DNA of 5,583 bases from Bacteroidales bacterium (GTDB taxonomy: Bacteria > Bacteroidota > Bacteroidia > Bacteroidales > ML635J-15): contig JAQVGK010000257.1 of NCBI GenBank assembly GCA_028696755.1, positions 1 to 5,583 of the forward strand. The letters run 5' to 3'. Every line of letters begins with the position of its first letter. Position 1 is the stretch's first letter. The position numbers were made by a program, and so were the translations under genes. The notes below the pieces were generated by a model. The model searched no databases, was not told the DNA's origin, and saw only the letters and a list, made by a program, of their open reading frames with translations. Positions 1-5,575 of the stretch are shown in pieces.

Positions 1-1339
1 AACATGCAGCCTTTCGCTAAACGATGAAAATATTAAATCGGGAAAGTTTAAAGTGTGTTTGGAATATCACATAGGTAATTGTCAGGCACCCTGCATTTCG
101 GCTGTTGATGAACAAACTTACTCGGTTTGGATTGATGATGTGAGAAAAATTTTGAAGGGTGATTTGCACATAGTTCAAGATTATCTTGCAAAAAAAATGC
201 AGGAGCACGCCATAGCTCTAGAGTATGAAAAAGCAGCATTGATAAAGTCAAAAGTTGACATTATTCAAAATTATCGCAGCAAATCGACAATTGTAAACAC
301 AAATATTACTAATACTGAGGCTTTTGGATTTGCAAAGGATATAAACTCTGTTTACATAAATTACCTTAGAATTCAAAACGGCACTGTTATAGCAGCACAT
401 TCGGCAGAGTTACGTAAGAAAATTGATGAAAGCGACGAAGATATGTTGCTTTATGCGGTTTTCGAAATCAGAGAATTGATGGGTAGCAACGCTAAAACAG
501 CTCTTTTACCATTTTTGCCTGAGTTTACAATCGAAGGATTAAAAACCGAATGTCCAAAAAAAGGCGACAAACTTCAGGTATTAGAACTTGCCAACCGCAA
601 TGCAAAATTCTTTATGCTCGAAAAGCACAAGCAGGTTGAGAATAAAAATCCCGAGCGTCATGCACAACGAAAAATGGAAACCCTGCAAAAAGATCTGGGG
701 TTAAAAGAATTACCAATACATATCGAATGCTTCGACAACTCCAATATTCAGGGAACAAACCCAGTTGCTGCTTGTGTTGTATTTAAAAATGCACGTCCTT
801 CAAAAGCTGATTACAGGCATTTTAATGTAAAAACAGTAACCGGACCCGACGATTTTGCATCAATGACCGAGATAGTTTTTCGTCGCTACAAACGAATGCT
901 TGACGAAAATACCGATCTTCCGCAACTGATTATTATTGATGGAGGCAAAGGACAACTAGGCGCTGCTGTTGAAAGCCTAAAGCAACTTAATCTCGACATT
1001 CCGATTATTGGAATTGCAAAACGATTAGAAGAAATCTATTTCCCGGGCGATTCCGTTCCTGTTTACCTCGACAAAAACTCCGAATCCTTAAAAATAATTC
1101 AACAAGCACGCGACGAAGCACATCGATTTGGAATTAGCTTTCACCGGAATAAAAGATCGGCAAACTTTGCAGTATCGGAGCTTGAAAACATTGATGGTAT
1201 AGGCGAAAAAACTATCGAACAACTTTTGTCAAAATTTAAAAGCGTTGCTGCAATAAAAAAAGCAGAAGTCGCAGAAATCGAATCGGTAATTGGAAAATCT
1301 AAAGCCAAGGCGGTTGTGGATTATTTTGGCAAGCGGTAA
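1..1339 (+). CDS. uvrC: UvrABC excinuclease subunit C, 5'-truncated by the window edge
   Basis: UvrC makes the two incisions flanking bulky DNA lesions in cytoplasmic nucleotide excision repair, working with UvrA and UvrB. The frame is open from position 2, so the true start and the N-terminal GIY-YIG nuclease domain, which makes the 3' cut, lie outside the window. About 445 residues remain of the roughly 600 usual for the family. In order I see the conserved linker KVCLEYHIGNCQAPC (53-97) and a UVR (UvrB-binding) helix pair around ALEYEKAALIKSK (about 206-275). The RNase H-like 5' nuclease domain follows, with FDNSN (acidic residue at 734-736), LIIIDGGKGQ (Asp at 938-940) and RDEAHRFG (His at 1121-1123), which fits the Asp/Asp/His catalytic set. 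A C-terminal helix-hairpin-helix module begins at ENIDGIGEKT (about 1183-1318). GTG at 53 is an internal Val, not a start. The gene converges on the fusion gene, and both end Gly-Lys-Arg-stop. Confidence 0.97.
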   Translation, partial: TCSLSLNDENIKSGKFKVCLEYHIGNCQAPCISAVDEQTYSVWIDDVRKILKGDLHIVQDYLAKKMQEHAIALEYEKAALIKSKVDIIQNYRSKSTIVNTNITNTEAFGFAKDINSVYINYLRIQNGTVIAAHSAELRKKIDESDEDMLLYAVFEIRELMGSNAKTALLPFLPEFTIEGLKTECPKKGDKLQVLELANRNAKFFMLEKHKQVENKNPERHAQRKMETLQKDLGLKELPIHIECFDNSNIQGTNPVAACVVFKNARPSKADYRHFNVKTVTGPDDFASMTEIVFRRYKRMLDENTDLPQLIIIDGGKGQLGAAVESLKQLNLDIPIIGIAKRLEEIYFPGDSVPVYLDKNSESLKIIQQARDEAHRFGISFHRNKRSANFAVSELENIDGIGEKTIEQLLSKFKSVAAIKKAEVAEIESVIGKSKAKAVVDYFGKR

Positions 1340-1474
1340 GCGGTGTTTTCCTGCAAATTTTACTTGTGAGCTATACCATTACAAATTTATAAATTACTGA
1401 CCACCGATTACAAAAAAATGCAGCATGCTAAACCCCTGCAAAAACCGACATGCCGACCACAGCTTACCGCTTAC
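1329..1474. repeat. Inverted repeat spanning the 3' ends of two convergent genes
   Basis: The left arm is GCAAGCGGTAAGCGGTG (1329-1345). The reverse complement of the right arm (1458-1474) is GTAAGCGGTAAGCTGTG. The arms match at 15 of 17 positions, including an uninterrupted AAGCGGTAAGC, and the spacer is 112 nt. Each arm contains the last codons and TAA stop of one convergent gene, so both proteins end Gly-Lys-Arg. It could be a bidirectional stem for read-through transcripts, a remnant of a duplicated or inverted segment, or chance. Confidence 0.6.
1340..1463. other. Convergent intergenic gap, no gene
   Basis: These 124 bp separate the stop of uvrC from the stop of the minus-strand fusion gene. 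I see no GC-rich stem followed by a T tract, so there is no textbook terminator for either side. There is a weak 5-bp stem, TGCAG/CTGCA, near 1420-1440. The gap is bounded by the two arms of an inverted repeat, annotated separately, which could pair in either transcript. Confidence 0.6.
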
Positions 1475-2660
1475 CAATCATTCGACAAACCTCATCAACA
1501 GACGTTTTCTTAACATCAACAACCAAATAATTCTCCCACTGATATTTCTCAATAAAATCATTAACATTGATGTCGCGGATTGTGAGAATAAACTTTTTAC
1601 CAGGATTTTCATTTATTTTCTTTAGAGAATCTGCCCAGCCTTTATCCTCAAGCTCCATTTTTCCACACTCGTCAATAATTATAAGCTCGTTCATTTTAAA
1701 CGAGTTTTCGAGAATTTGCTTTCCGAACAAAAATCCCTTTTCGCAAACCGAGTACTTACCAATCCTGTCACATTCTTCACACTCGATAACTCTCAGAATT
1801 TGTTCTCGCTTATGAGTTACAGCATCAACCACATCATAACCTACAAGCACATCGTTAACAAAAACTTTTTCGGAGAAGAATCCGCCACAATTATTTCCAC
1901 AATTAGTAAGATGCTCATACGCTTTCTTTGCTAAAGTAGTTTTTCCGTCAGCAATTTTTCCGGATAGAATAATAATTTGTGGAGTTTTACTCGATGGATT
2001 TTGATACTGTTCCAAACGCTTGCTCGCGTTTATCACAATAGAATAAAAAACTTTAACTGGATTGCGTATTGCAGTTTTAAAATCGGGAACTGCCGACACA
2101 AAAACAGGAAGACTCTCCAATGAAAGTTCCAATGCTTTTGGCAACTGATTAAACGACGATCTTCGAAAAAAATCGCGAATCTTAGGATTATAAAGTTCAA
2201 CAGCAAGAACTGCAAAGCCGAGAATCATCAGCACAGCTCTTAGATTCATGTCTAAACCATAAAAAAGAATATAGCTTAAAATCTTTTGAACCAGATTCCA
2301 CGCCATTGCCAATACCGAACCCACAATAAATCCCACATAAGTTCGGCCTAAAATCAATACTGCAATCTCTAGTAAAACTGCTTCGGTAAAAATCGCAATC
2401 ATGGGCCCGAAAATTACTGCCGATGGAGATAATGTTTTGAGTAATGCACAAATTAGACCGGCGCGCCAAAAGATTCCTTTCTCCTTGAATGTATAGGCAA
2501 ACGAAATTAGAATTATTAGTCCGATTGCGGTTAAAATATTACCACAAAAAGGTATACGCAGATTGTGAAGGAAAGATCCAAAAACAATTTCCGAAGCTGC
2601 CCAAACTGTGCCAACAACAGATGCTTTTACCCATTTATTATTCAATAAAACTTCAGTCAT
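1464..2660 (-). CDS. Membrane domain (ECF S-component-like) fused to THEP1-type P-loop NTPase
   Basis: The start chosen is ATG at 2660, giving 398 residues. It overlaps the upstream gene's stop by 8 bp (ATGACTGA), whereas the longer frame from 2726 would overlap by 74 bp. Residues about 12-157 form roughly five hydrophobic segments with embedded charged residues (E24, E93, E98) and a conserved-looking LHNLRIPFCG loop (31-40). The PSAVIFGPMIAIFTEAVLLE stretch (79-98) resembles substrate-binding S components of ECF transporters. A linker (about 160-225) leads to an NTPase with Walker A GKIADGKT (234-241), GGFFSE (259-264), GYDVVD (274-279) and Walker B LIIIDECGKMEL (326-337). This is the pattern of THEP1 nucleoside-triphosphatases, where the usual form is IDEIGxMEL. 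Cysteines 254/258, 294/297, 306 and 332 cluster in the NTPase half. The NTPase assignment is strong. The S-component assignment is by resemblance only, and the substrate is unknown. Co-expression with the DUF364 gene hints at metal or cofactor handling. Confidence 0.85.
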   Translation of the reverse strand: MTEVLLNNKWVKASVVGTVWAASEIVFGSFLHNLRIPFCGNILTAIGLIILISFAYTFKEKGIFWRAGLICALLKTLSPSAVIFGPMIAIFTEAVLLEIAVLILGRTYVGFIVGSVLAMAWNLVQKILSYILFYGLDMNLRAVLMILGFAVLAVELYNPKIRDFFRRSSFNQLPKALELSLESLPVFVSAVPDFKTAIRNPVKVFYSIVINASKRLEQYQNPSSKTPQIIILSGKIADGKTTLAKKAYEHLTNCGNNCGGFFSEKVFVNDVLVGYDVVDAVTHKREQILRVIECEECDRIGKYSVCEKGFLFGKQILENSFKMNELIIIDECGKMELEDKGWADSLKKINENPGKKFILTIRDINVNDFIEKYQWENYLVVDVKKTSVDEVCRMIGKR

Positions 2661-3453
2661 TGAGAATGCAAATTTTGCGGGCACAATATTTAAACAAGTG
2701 ATAGCCTGCAGCAGCCTCCGACACAAGTGTAAAAAGCATTTCCGAATCCAGAATCTCGGTTGCGCCGATAATATTTACACCTTTCTTAAACAGAATCTGT
2801 GGTAAAATTCCGGCAGAAGGGCCAGTTACAACTAACTTTGTTCCAGGATTTACTACATCTAATAAACCGTCAATAGTATTATTTACCAAACTTAAGCCAG
2901 TAATAATTACGATGTCGGAATCGGGAATTACTTCAGAGTATTTTTCGGCAGGCACAAAATATTTTTTATCGTCTCCTTTTAAAGCTCCTTCGTCGAGTTC
3001 GAGTACTCTAAGTTTCACATCTTTGTCAGCCAGCAAATTTATGTATGATCTAAAAGCACCAACTAAAGTAACTTTAGCTCCACTTGTAAACTCAAGTAAA
3101 TCAATAGGATCGGCATCGTTTACAATTCTATAGCCTGAGTCTTTTAAAGATTTTGAAGAAATTGCATTTAAAACTGCAATCTTTGCAGTATCAATCAATC
3201 CGCTATTTTTTTCAGTTTCAAATAAGTCTGCAACAGATTTTCCAACAAATTTTGAAGGCGAAAAATCATCAAAATTCCGATCTTTTTTTTCGGGAACTCT
3301 ACCGCCATCGTCTATGGTACTAGATGTTCCTACGCTTCCATCCGATAGCTCAACTGCAGTTAATCGCAAACCAAAAACGATGCGCCGAATGAGCAAATTT
3401 CTTAAATTCAAATCCAGTTCGTCAAGATATTTCAAAATTTCATTTCTAATCAT
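2653..3453 (-). CDS. DUF364/DUF4213 family protein (putative heavy-metal chelation)
   Basis: The product is 266 residues from ATG at 3453, with no signal peptide or membrane segment, so it is presumably cytoplasmic. A TTG in frame at 3474 is possible but less likely. The N-terminal part (about 1-100) fits the DUF4213 enolase-N-like domain, with IVFGLRLTAVELSDGSVGTS at 25-44. The C-terminal part fits the Rossmann-like DUF364 domain: VTLVGAF (128-134), the PDSDIVIITGLSLVNNTIDG stretch (177-196) and LVVTGPSAGILPQILFKKGV (207-226). Known family structures combine these two folds around a cleft proposed to bind metals. No reaction is firmly established. The gene ends inside the start of the membrane-NTPase fusion gene (ATGACTGA), so the two are probably translationally coupled. 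By inference this soluble protein may accept, process or sense what the membrane partner handles. The family call is confident and the function is not. Confidence 0.88.
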   Translation of the reverse strand: MIRNEILKYLDELDLNLRNLLIRRIVFGLRLTAVELSDGSVGTSSTIDDGGRVPEKKDRNFDDFSPSKFVGKSVADLFETEKNSGLIDTAKIAVLNAISSKSLKDSGYRIVNDADPIDLLEFTSGAKVTLVGAFRSYINLLADKDVKLRVLELDEGALKGDDKKYFVPAEKYSEVIPDSDIVIITGLSLVNNTIDGLLDVVNPGTKLVVTGPSAGILPQILFKKGVNIIGATEILDSEMLFTLVSEAAAGYHLFKYCARKICILND

Positions 3454-3471
3454 TAGCCAAAATTGAAAAGC

Positions 3472-3479
3472 CAAAGCTA
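3472..3479 (-). promoter_or_regulatory. Possible Bacteroidota-type -7 box for the DUF364/NTPase unit
   Basis: On the minus strand the sequence reads TAGCTTTG, a perfect match to the Bacteroidota TAnnTTTG -7 consensus, and lies 18 nt before the ATG at 3453. I find no clear TTG -33 element at the expected spacing. If it is used, the leader is only about 10-15 nt. The motif is short enough to arise by chance in A/T-rich DNA. Confidence 0.35.
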
Positions 3480-3696
3480 CGAAAAAACCGTATGAATTGC
3501 ATTCTATTTATAACTCAAAACCAGAGAAATTTAACTAATTTTAATGTTTAAGCCAAATTAGCATGTTTTTTATCCTAACAAATAATAGTCTGAATGAATG
3601 TTCAGTAATGCTTCTAATCTTATTTCAATTATTGGCAAATTGTTACGAAGGTTAATAGCTATATTTGCTTCCAACACGATTAAAGAAATAATTTAG

Positions 3697-3708
3697 TTCA
3701 GCGCTGAA
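3697..3708. repeat. 12-bp perfect palindrome TTCAGCGCTGAA
   Basis: TTCAGCGCTGAA is perfectly self-complementary and relatively GC-rich in an A/T-rich spacer. It lies about 245 bp upstream of the DUF364 start. This is far for a classical operator, but it could be a protein-binding site or part of a repeat element. There is no second copy in the window that I can see. Confidence 0.5.
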
Positions 3709-3767
3709 ACCATTCGTAAAAATTAGTACAAATTCTATAATTTCAACACCAAAATAAGCAAATGTTA

Positions 3768-3898
3768 TTAACGCGAATTGACGAATTTTTCTTTGGCGTG
3801 TTTAGATATACAGGTTCTGACAGAAACATGTTGTCGTAAAAAATAATAAACGAGGTCGTATGCTATTTGCTTTCTTATAATTCGTTAATTCGCGTTAA
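3768..3898. repeat. 19-bp inverted repeat with 93-nt spacer, possible mobile or structured element
   Basis: The left arm TTAACGCGAATTGACGAAT (3768-3786) matches the reverse complement of the right arm (3880-3898) at 18 of 19 positions. The single difference still allows a G-U pair in RNA. The match continues outward as TGTTA in both arms if a 5-nt AATAT indel is allowed on the right. Each arm contains a short internal direct repeat, CGAATT-GA-CGAATT on the left. The spacer has no ORF of note. Candidates are a small MITE-like element, an intergenic repeat family, or a long hairpin at the end of the YdeI-like transcript. Confidence 0.75.
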
Positions 3899-3907
3899 AT
3901 ATTTAAC
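3894..3907. repeat. 14-bp perfect palindrome GTTAAATATTTAAC
   Basis: GTTAAATATTTAAC is perfectly self-complementary and overlaps the end of the right arm of the larger inverted repeat. The matching place on the left arm is a shortened GTTATTAAC (3764-3772), as though 5 nt were lost from one arm. It is A/T-only in its centre, so it may be an incidental palindrome or the outer end of the repeat element. Confidence 0.55.
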
Positions 3908-3958
3908 AGCATTAGCAAATAATTAACATCTAATAATTTAGTTATGTTTCCCCTGATT

Positions 3959-4564
3959 CTATTTATTCTTATACTTATCGTTTAGTCCGATCCCCTGCAA
4001 AACCAGTGGAGTTATTTTTTCGAGTCGCGCCAATCTTGTTGATTCATTTTTTGGTTGAGCTATAAATTCTGCAAATTCCCGTCTTTTCCCCAGAGAGAGT
4101 CCTTCGAATGCAGCTTTAAATTCATAATCGGTATCGAAAAGATTTTGTATCTCAACAGGAATTACAATTTCTTTATTCCTTTCTGCTTTAATCTCCTTTC
4201 CTGCTTCTGAATTTGCAATTGCCTCTTCGATATAATCCATTATCAACTTACGATTTGATGATATTTCTTCGATTGTTGTAAATCTCCATTGACGCAATGC
4301 TTTTGTAACACCATCTTGTGCATTTACAAGCTTTTTTGTCTCATCAGTCAGCAACGCTCCTTGATAAAACCAAATTCCAACATAATTTTTAAATGCGGCC
4401 ATAGAGCTTATGTTTTTATCTTTGTGCATATACACGGGCGCTCCCCATTTTATCGTTTCTGTCATCCCCGACGATAAAAAAATCTCGCGTAGCAACTTTA
4501 GGCAGTCAGTCCATTGACCAGTCGAGTTTATATATTCATCTGCAGAATTATTTGTCTTCATCAT
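3959..4564 (-). CDS. YdeI/OmpD-associated family protein with DUF1801 domain
   Basis: The product is 201 residues with no signal peptide or membrane segment, so it is probably cytoplasmic. The N-terminal half has the DUF1801 fold pattern: an early helix, then TIKWGAPVYMHKDKNISSMA (37-56) and the NYVGIWFYQGALL segment (60-72). The C-terminal third (about 135-193) has the YdeI/OmdA motif, IPVEIQNLFDTDYEFKAAFE then LSLGKRREFAEFIAQPK and TRLARLEKI (176-184). Domain order and length match Bacillus YdeI-type proteins. The family has been linked to bacteriocin tolerance and porin association, but the biochemical role is unclear. Two ATG codons stand in tandem at 4564 and 4561, and either could be used. 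The gene is divergent from the hydrolase gene across 96 bp and looks monocistronic. Family assignment is confident and function is open. Confidence 0.9.
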   Translation of the reverse strand: MMKTNNSADEYINSTGQWTDCLKLLREIFLSSGMTETIKWGAPVYMHKDKNISSMAAFKNYVGIWFYQGALLTDETKKLVNAQDGVTKALRQWRFTTIEEISSNRKLIMDYIEEAIANSEAGKEIKAERNKEIVIPVEIQNLFDTDYEFKAAFEGLSLGKRREFAEFIAQPKNESTRLARLEKITPLVLQGIGLNDKYKNK

Positions 4565-4576
4565 TTAAAATTTTAA

Positions 4577-4584
4577 CAAAATTA
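4577..4584 (-). promoter_or_regulatory. Possible -7 box for the YdeI-like gene
   Basis: The minus strand reads TAATTTTG, a perfect TAnnTTTG match, 12 nt before the first ATG. This implies a very short leader of well under 12 nt. No convincing -33 TTG is present at the right distance. The flanks are strongly A/T-rich, so chance is a real alternative. Confidence 0.3.
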
Positions 4585-4620
4585 TAAAACTTTATTTCAT
4601 AAGAGTAGAGTATTATTGTT

Positions 4621-4628
4621 TAATTTTG
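4621..4628 (+). promoter_or_regulatory. Possible -7 box for the secreted hydrolase gene
   Basis: TAATTTTG matches the Bacteroidota TAnnTTTG consensus and lies 32 nt upstream of the ATG at 4661, giving a plausible leader of about 25 nt. No clear -33 TTG is seen near 4600. The leader before the ATG (ACTACAAACGAG) lacks a purine-rich Shine-Dalgarno site, as is common in this phylum. Confidence 0.4.
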
Positions 4629-4660
4629 AGCTGAATTTATAAGACAAAACTACAAACGAG

Positions 4661-5410
4661 ATGAACACCAATAATTCTAAAATAATGCATAAGATTGTAA
4701 TCACCTCAATTGTGATTTGTAATTTGTTATTTGTTTTTTCGGGCTCATTTGCATCGCACAAAGTTTACATAATCCATGGTTATGCAAATCCAAAATCGAT
4801 AATGAACGACATTTATCGTGACGTAAAGAAAGCAGGTTTTGTTGCAGAGAATTATGCCTACCCGGGATTATATATGGAGCTTGATACTATTGGAAAGAGG
4901 CTCTATCAGGATGTTCTTAATGATGGCATTGATTCAGTTTCTTTTGTAACACATTCGATGGGTGGATTAGTTGTTCGGGCAATGTTAAAATATTCGGGAA
5001 CAGACCAAAACTTCCCTAAAATTTATCGCATTGTAATGATTGCTCCGCCAAATCGAGGTGCCGATATAGCCGACTTTTTTAAGGAAGCAAAAAAAGTGAA
5101 GGTTTTACTTGGACCAAATGTTGAAAAAATGGAAACAGATTCAACCTCATATGCAAATCAACTACCAATACCATTCAACACCGAAATTGGAATTATTGTC
5201 GGTGTCCGCAGAAAAGACCGAGGCTACAACCATCTTATTCCTGGCAACGACGACGGCCTTTTAACTCCCGAAAGAGTTTACCTTGGCAACGAAAAAGACG
5301 TTGCAATAGTAAACTACGATCATTTAGGAGTTATTAAAAGGAAAAAATCGCGGCGATTAGTTGTTGAGTTTTTGCAGACTGGAGTTTTTTTGTCGAAGCC
5401 GTTGAATTAA
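4661..5410 (+). CDS. Secreted alpha/beta hydrolase, lipase/PGAP1-like esterase
   Basis: The product is 249 residues. After a short polar N-end comes a hydrophobic stretch ending FSGSFA (26-31), a probable Sec signal peptide cut after A31, so the mature enzyme is likely periplasmic or secreted. An internal ATG at residue 9 would also leave a good signal peptide. The mature part begins with a strand and the oxyanion-type HGYANP (39-44), then has the nucleophile elbow THSMGG (97-102, Ser99), IAPPNRGAD (127-135), NDDGLLTPE (196-204, likely acid Asp198) and YDHLGV (219-224, likely His221). This gives a complete Ser-Asp-His triad in the order and spacing of small lipases and PGAP1-like acyl-hydrolases. 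The substrate is probably an ester of a lipid or acylated molecule, but cannot be specified. C20 is not in a lipobox, so it is not a lipoprotein. The gene stands alone, and its last codons lie inside an inverted repeat. Confidence 0.9.
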   Translation: MNTNNSKIMHKIVITSIVICNLLFVFSGSFASHKVYIIHGYANPKSIMNDIYRDVKKAGFVAENYAYPGLYMELDTIGKRLYQDVLNDGIDSVSFVTHSMGGLVVRAMLKYSGTDQNFPKIYRIVMIAPPNRGADIADFFKEAKKVKVLLGPNVEKMETDSTSYANQLPIPFNTEIGIIVGVRRKDRGYNHLIPGNDDGLLTPERVYLGNEKDVAIVNYDHLGVIKRKKSRRLVVEFLQTGVFLSKPLN

Positions 5411-5434
5411 TTAGGGTCTGCTGAAAAACTCAAC
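5363..5434. repeat. Inverted repeat across the end of the hydrolase gene
   Basis: The left arm GTTGAGTTTTTGCAGAC (5363-5379) is inside the coding sequence. The right arm GTCTGCTGAAAAACTCAAC (5416-5434) begins 6 nt after the stop. The arms pair over 6 + 11 bp with only a 2-nt bulge (TG, 5422-5423) and a 36-nt loop. It could form a stem in the hydrolase mRNA. The right arm, GGGTCTGCTGAAAAACTC, also resembles the terminal sequence of some insertion sequences as I recall them, but no transposase is present here. Confidence 0.65.
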
Positions 5435-5440
5435 ACTGTT

Positions 5441-5472
5441 CTAAATAGTGTCTATCTAACACCGCTATTTAG
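5441..5472 (+). terminator. Weak stem-loop after the hydrolase gene
   Basis: CTAAATAG (5441-5448) pairs with CTATTTAG (5465-5472), and an inner TGT/ACA pairing is possible with a bulge. It begins 30 nt after the stop codon at 5410. The stem is A/T-rich and no clean T run follows, so it is only a candidate transcript end. TATTTAGG recurs at 5466-5473 and 5487-5494. Confidence 0.3.
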
Positions 5473-5495
5473 GTTAAATATAAAATTATTTAGGA

Positions 5496-5517
5496 TATAG
5501 TTAAAGTGGAAACTATA
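5496..5517. repeat. Short hairpin, 7-bp stem
   Basis: TATAGTT (5496-5502) and AACTATA (5511-5517) are perfect reverse complements with an 8-nt loop. It lies between the stem-loop at 5441-5472 and the palindromic repeat at 5550-5575. It is too A/T-rich to claim a function. Confidence 0.35.
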
Positions 5518-5549
5518 CTAATAAACTACAGGATTTATATTTACTGCCT

Positions 5550-5575
5550 AACTTTCTTGCTTGATCAAGAAAGTT
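5550..5575. repeat. Palindromic repeat with 10-bp perfect stem
   Basis: AACTTTCTTG (5550-5559) and CAAGAAAGTT (5566-5575) form a perfect 10-bp stem around CTTGAT, with a nested palindrome CTTGATCAAG (5560-5569, offset from the main stem). It continues into ACAAAGAA at the window edge. The sequence resembles the dispersed CTTTCTTG...CAAGAAAGTAACAAAGAAA palindromes common between genes in Bacteroidota and other bacteria. That resemblance is from memory. It could act as a transcript end or mRNA stabiliser, but there is no downstream T tract. Confidence 0.7.

Larger units (their letters stand above)
3454..3958. other. 505-bp gene-free region with palindromes
   Basis: I find no credible coding frame, tRNA or CRISPR array on either strand. 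The region contains the start-proximal promoter candidate, a 12-bp palindrome (3697-3708) and the large inverted repeat (3768-3898), with an overlapping 14-bp palindrome (3894-3907). It lies downstream of the YdeI-like gene and upstream of the DUF364 unit, so it must hold the terminator of the first and the promoter of the second. Its length and structure exceed what those two tasks need. Confidence 0.7.

Noticed and set aside
1340..1463. Classical rho-independent terminator between uvrC and the fusion gene
   Set aside because: There is no GC-rich stem followed by a T run on either strand. Only a weak 5-bp stem and the long-range inverted repeat are present.
1425..1625. Plus-strand 66-residue open frame
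   Set aside because: It lies mostly antisense to the NTPase coding region, has no recognisable motif, and the opposite strand carries a clear conserved domain.
2197..2469. Minus-strand 90-residue frame
   Set aside because: It is an alternate-frame shadow of the membrane domain of the fusion gene, with no family resemblance.
2661..2726. N-terminal extension of the fusion protein to an ATG at 2726
   Set aside because: It would overlap the DUF364 gene by 74 bp and adds 22 residues that look like out-of-frame sequence. The ATG at 2660 gives a normal coupling overlap.
2912..3133. Plus-strand 73-residue Ser-rich frame
   Set aside because: It is antisense to the conserved DUF364 gene, and its composition is that of a shadow frame.
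3805..3835. GGTTCTGACAGAAAC segment as a tRNA T-arm
   Set aside because: There is no acceptor, anticodon or D-arm pairing around it, and the invariant TTCGAAT-type loop is absent.
4661..4741. Hydrolase as a lipoprotein with acylated Cys20
   Set aside because: The preceding residues are Ile-Val-Ile, not a lipobox with a small residue before Cys, and a normal signal-peptidase site follows at FSGSFA.
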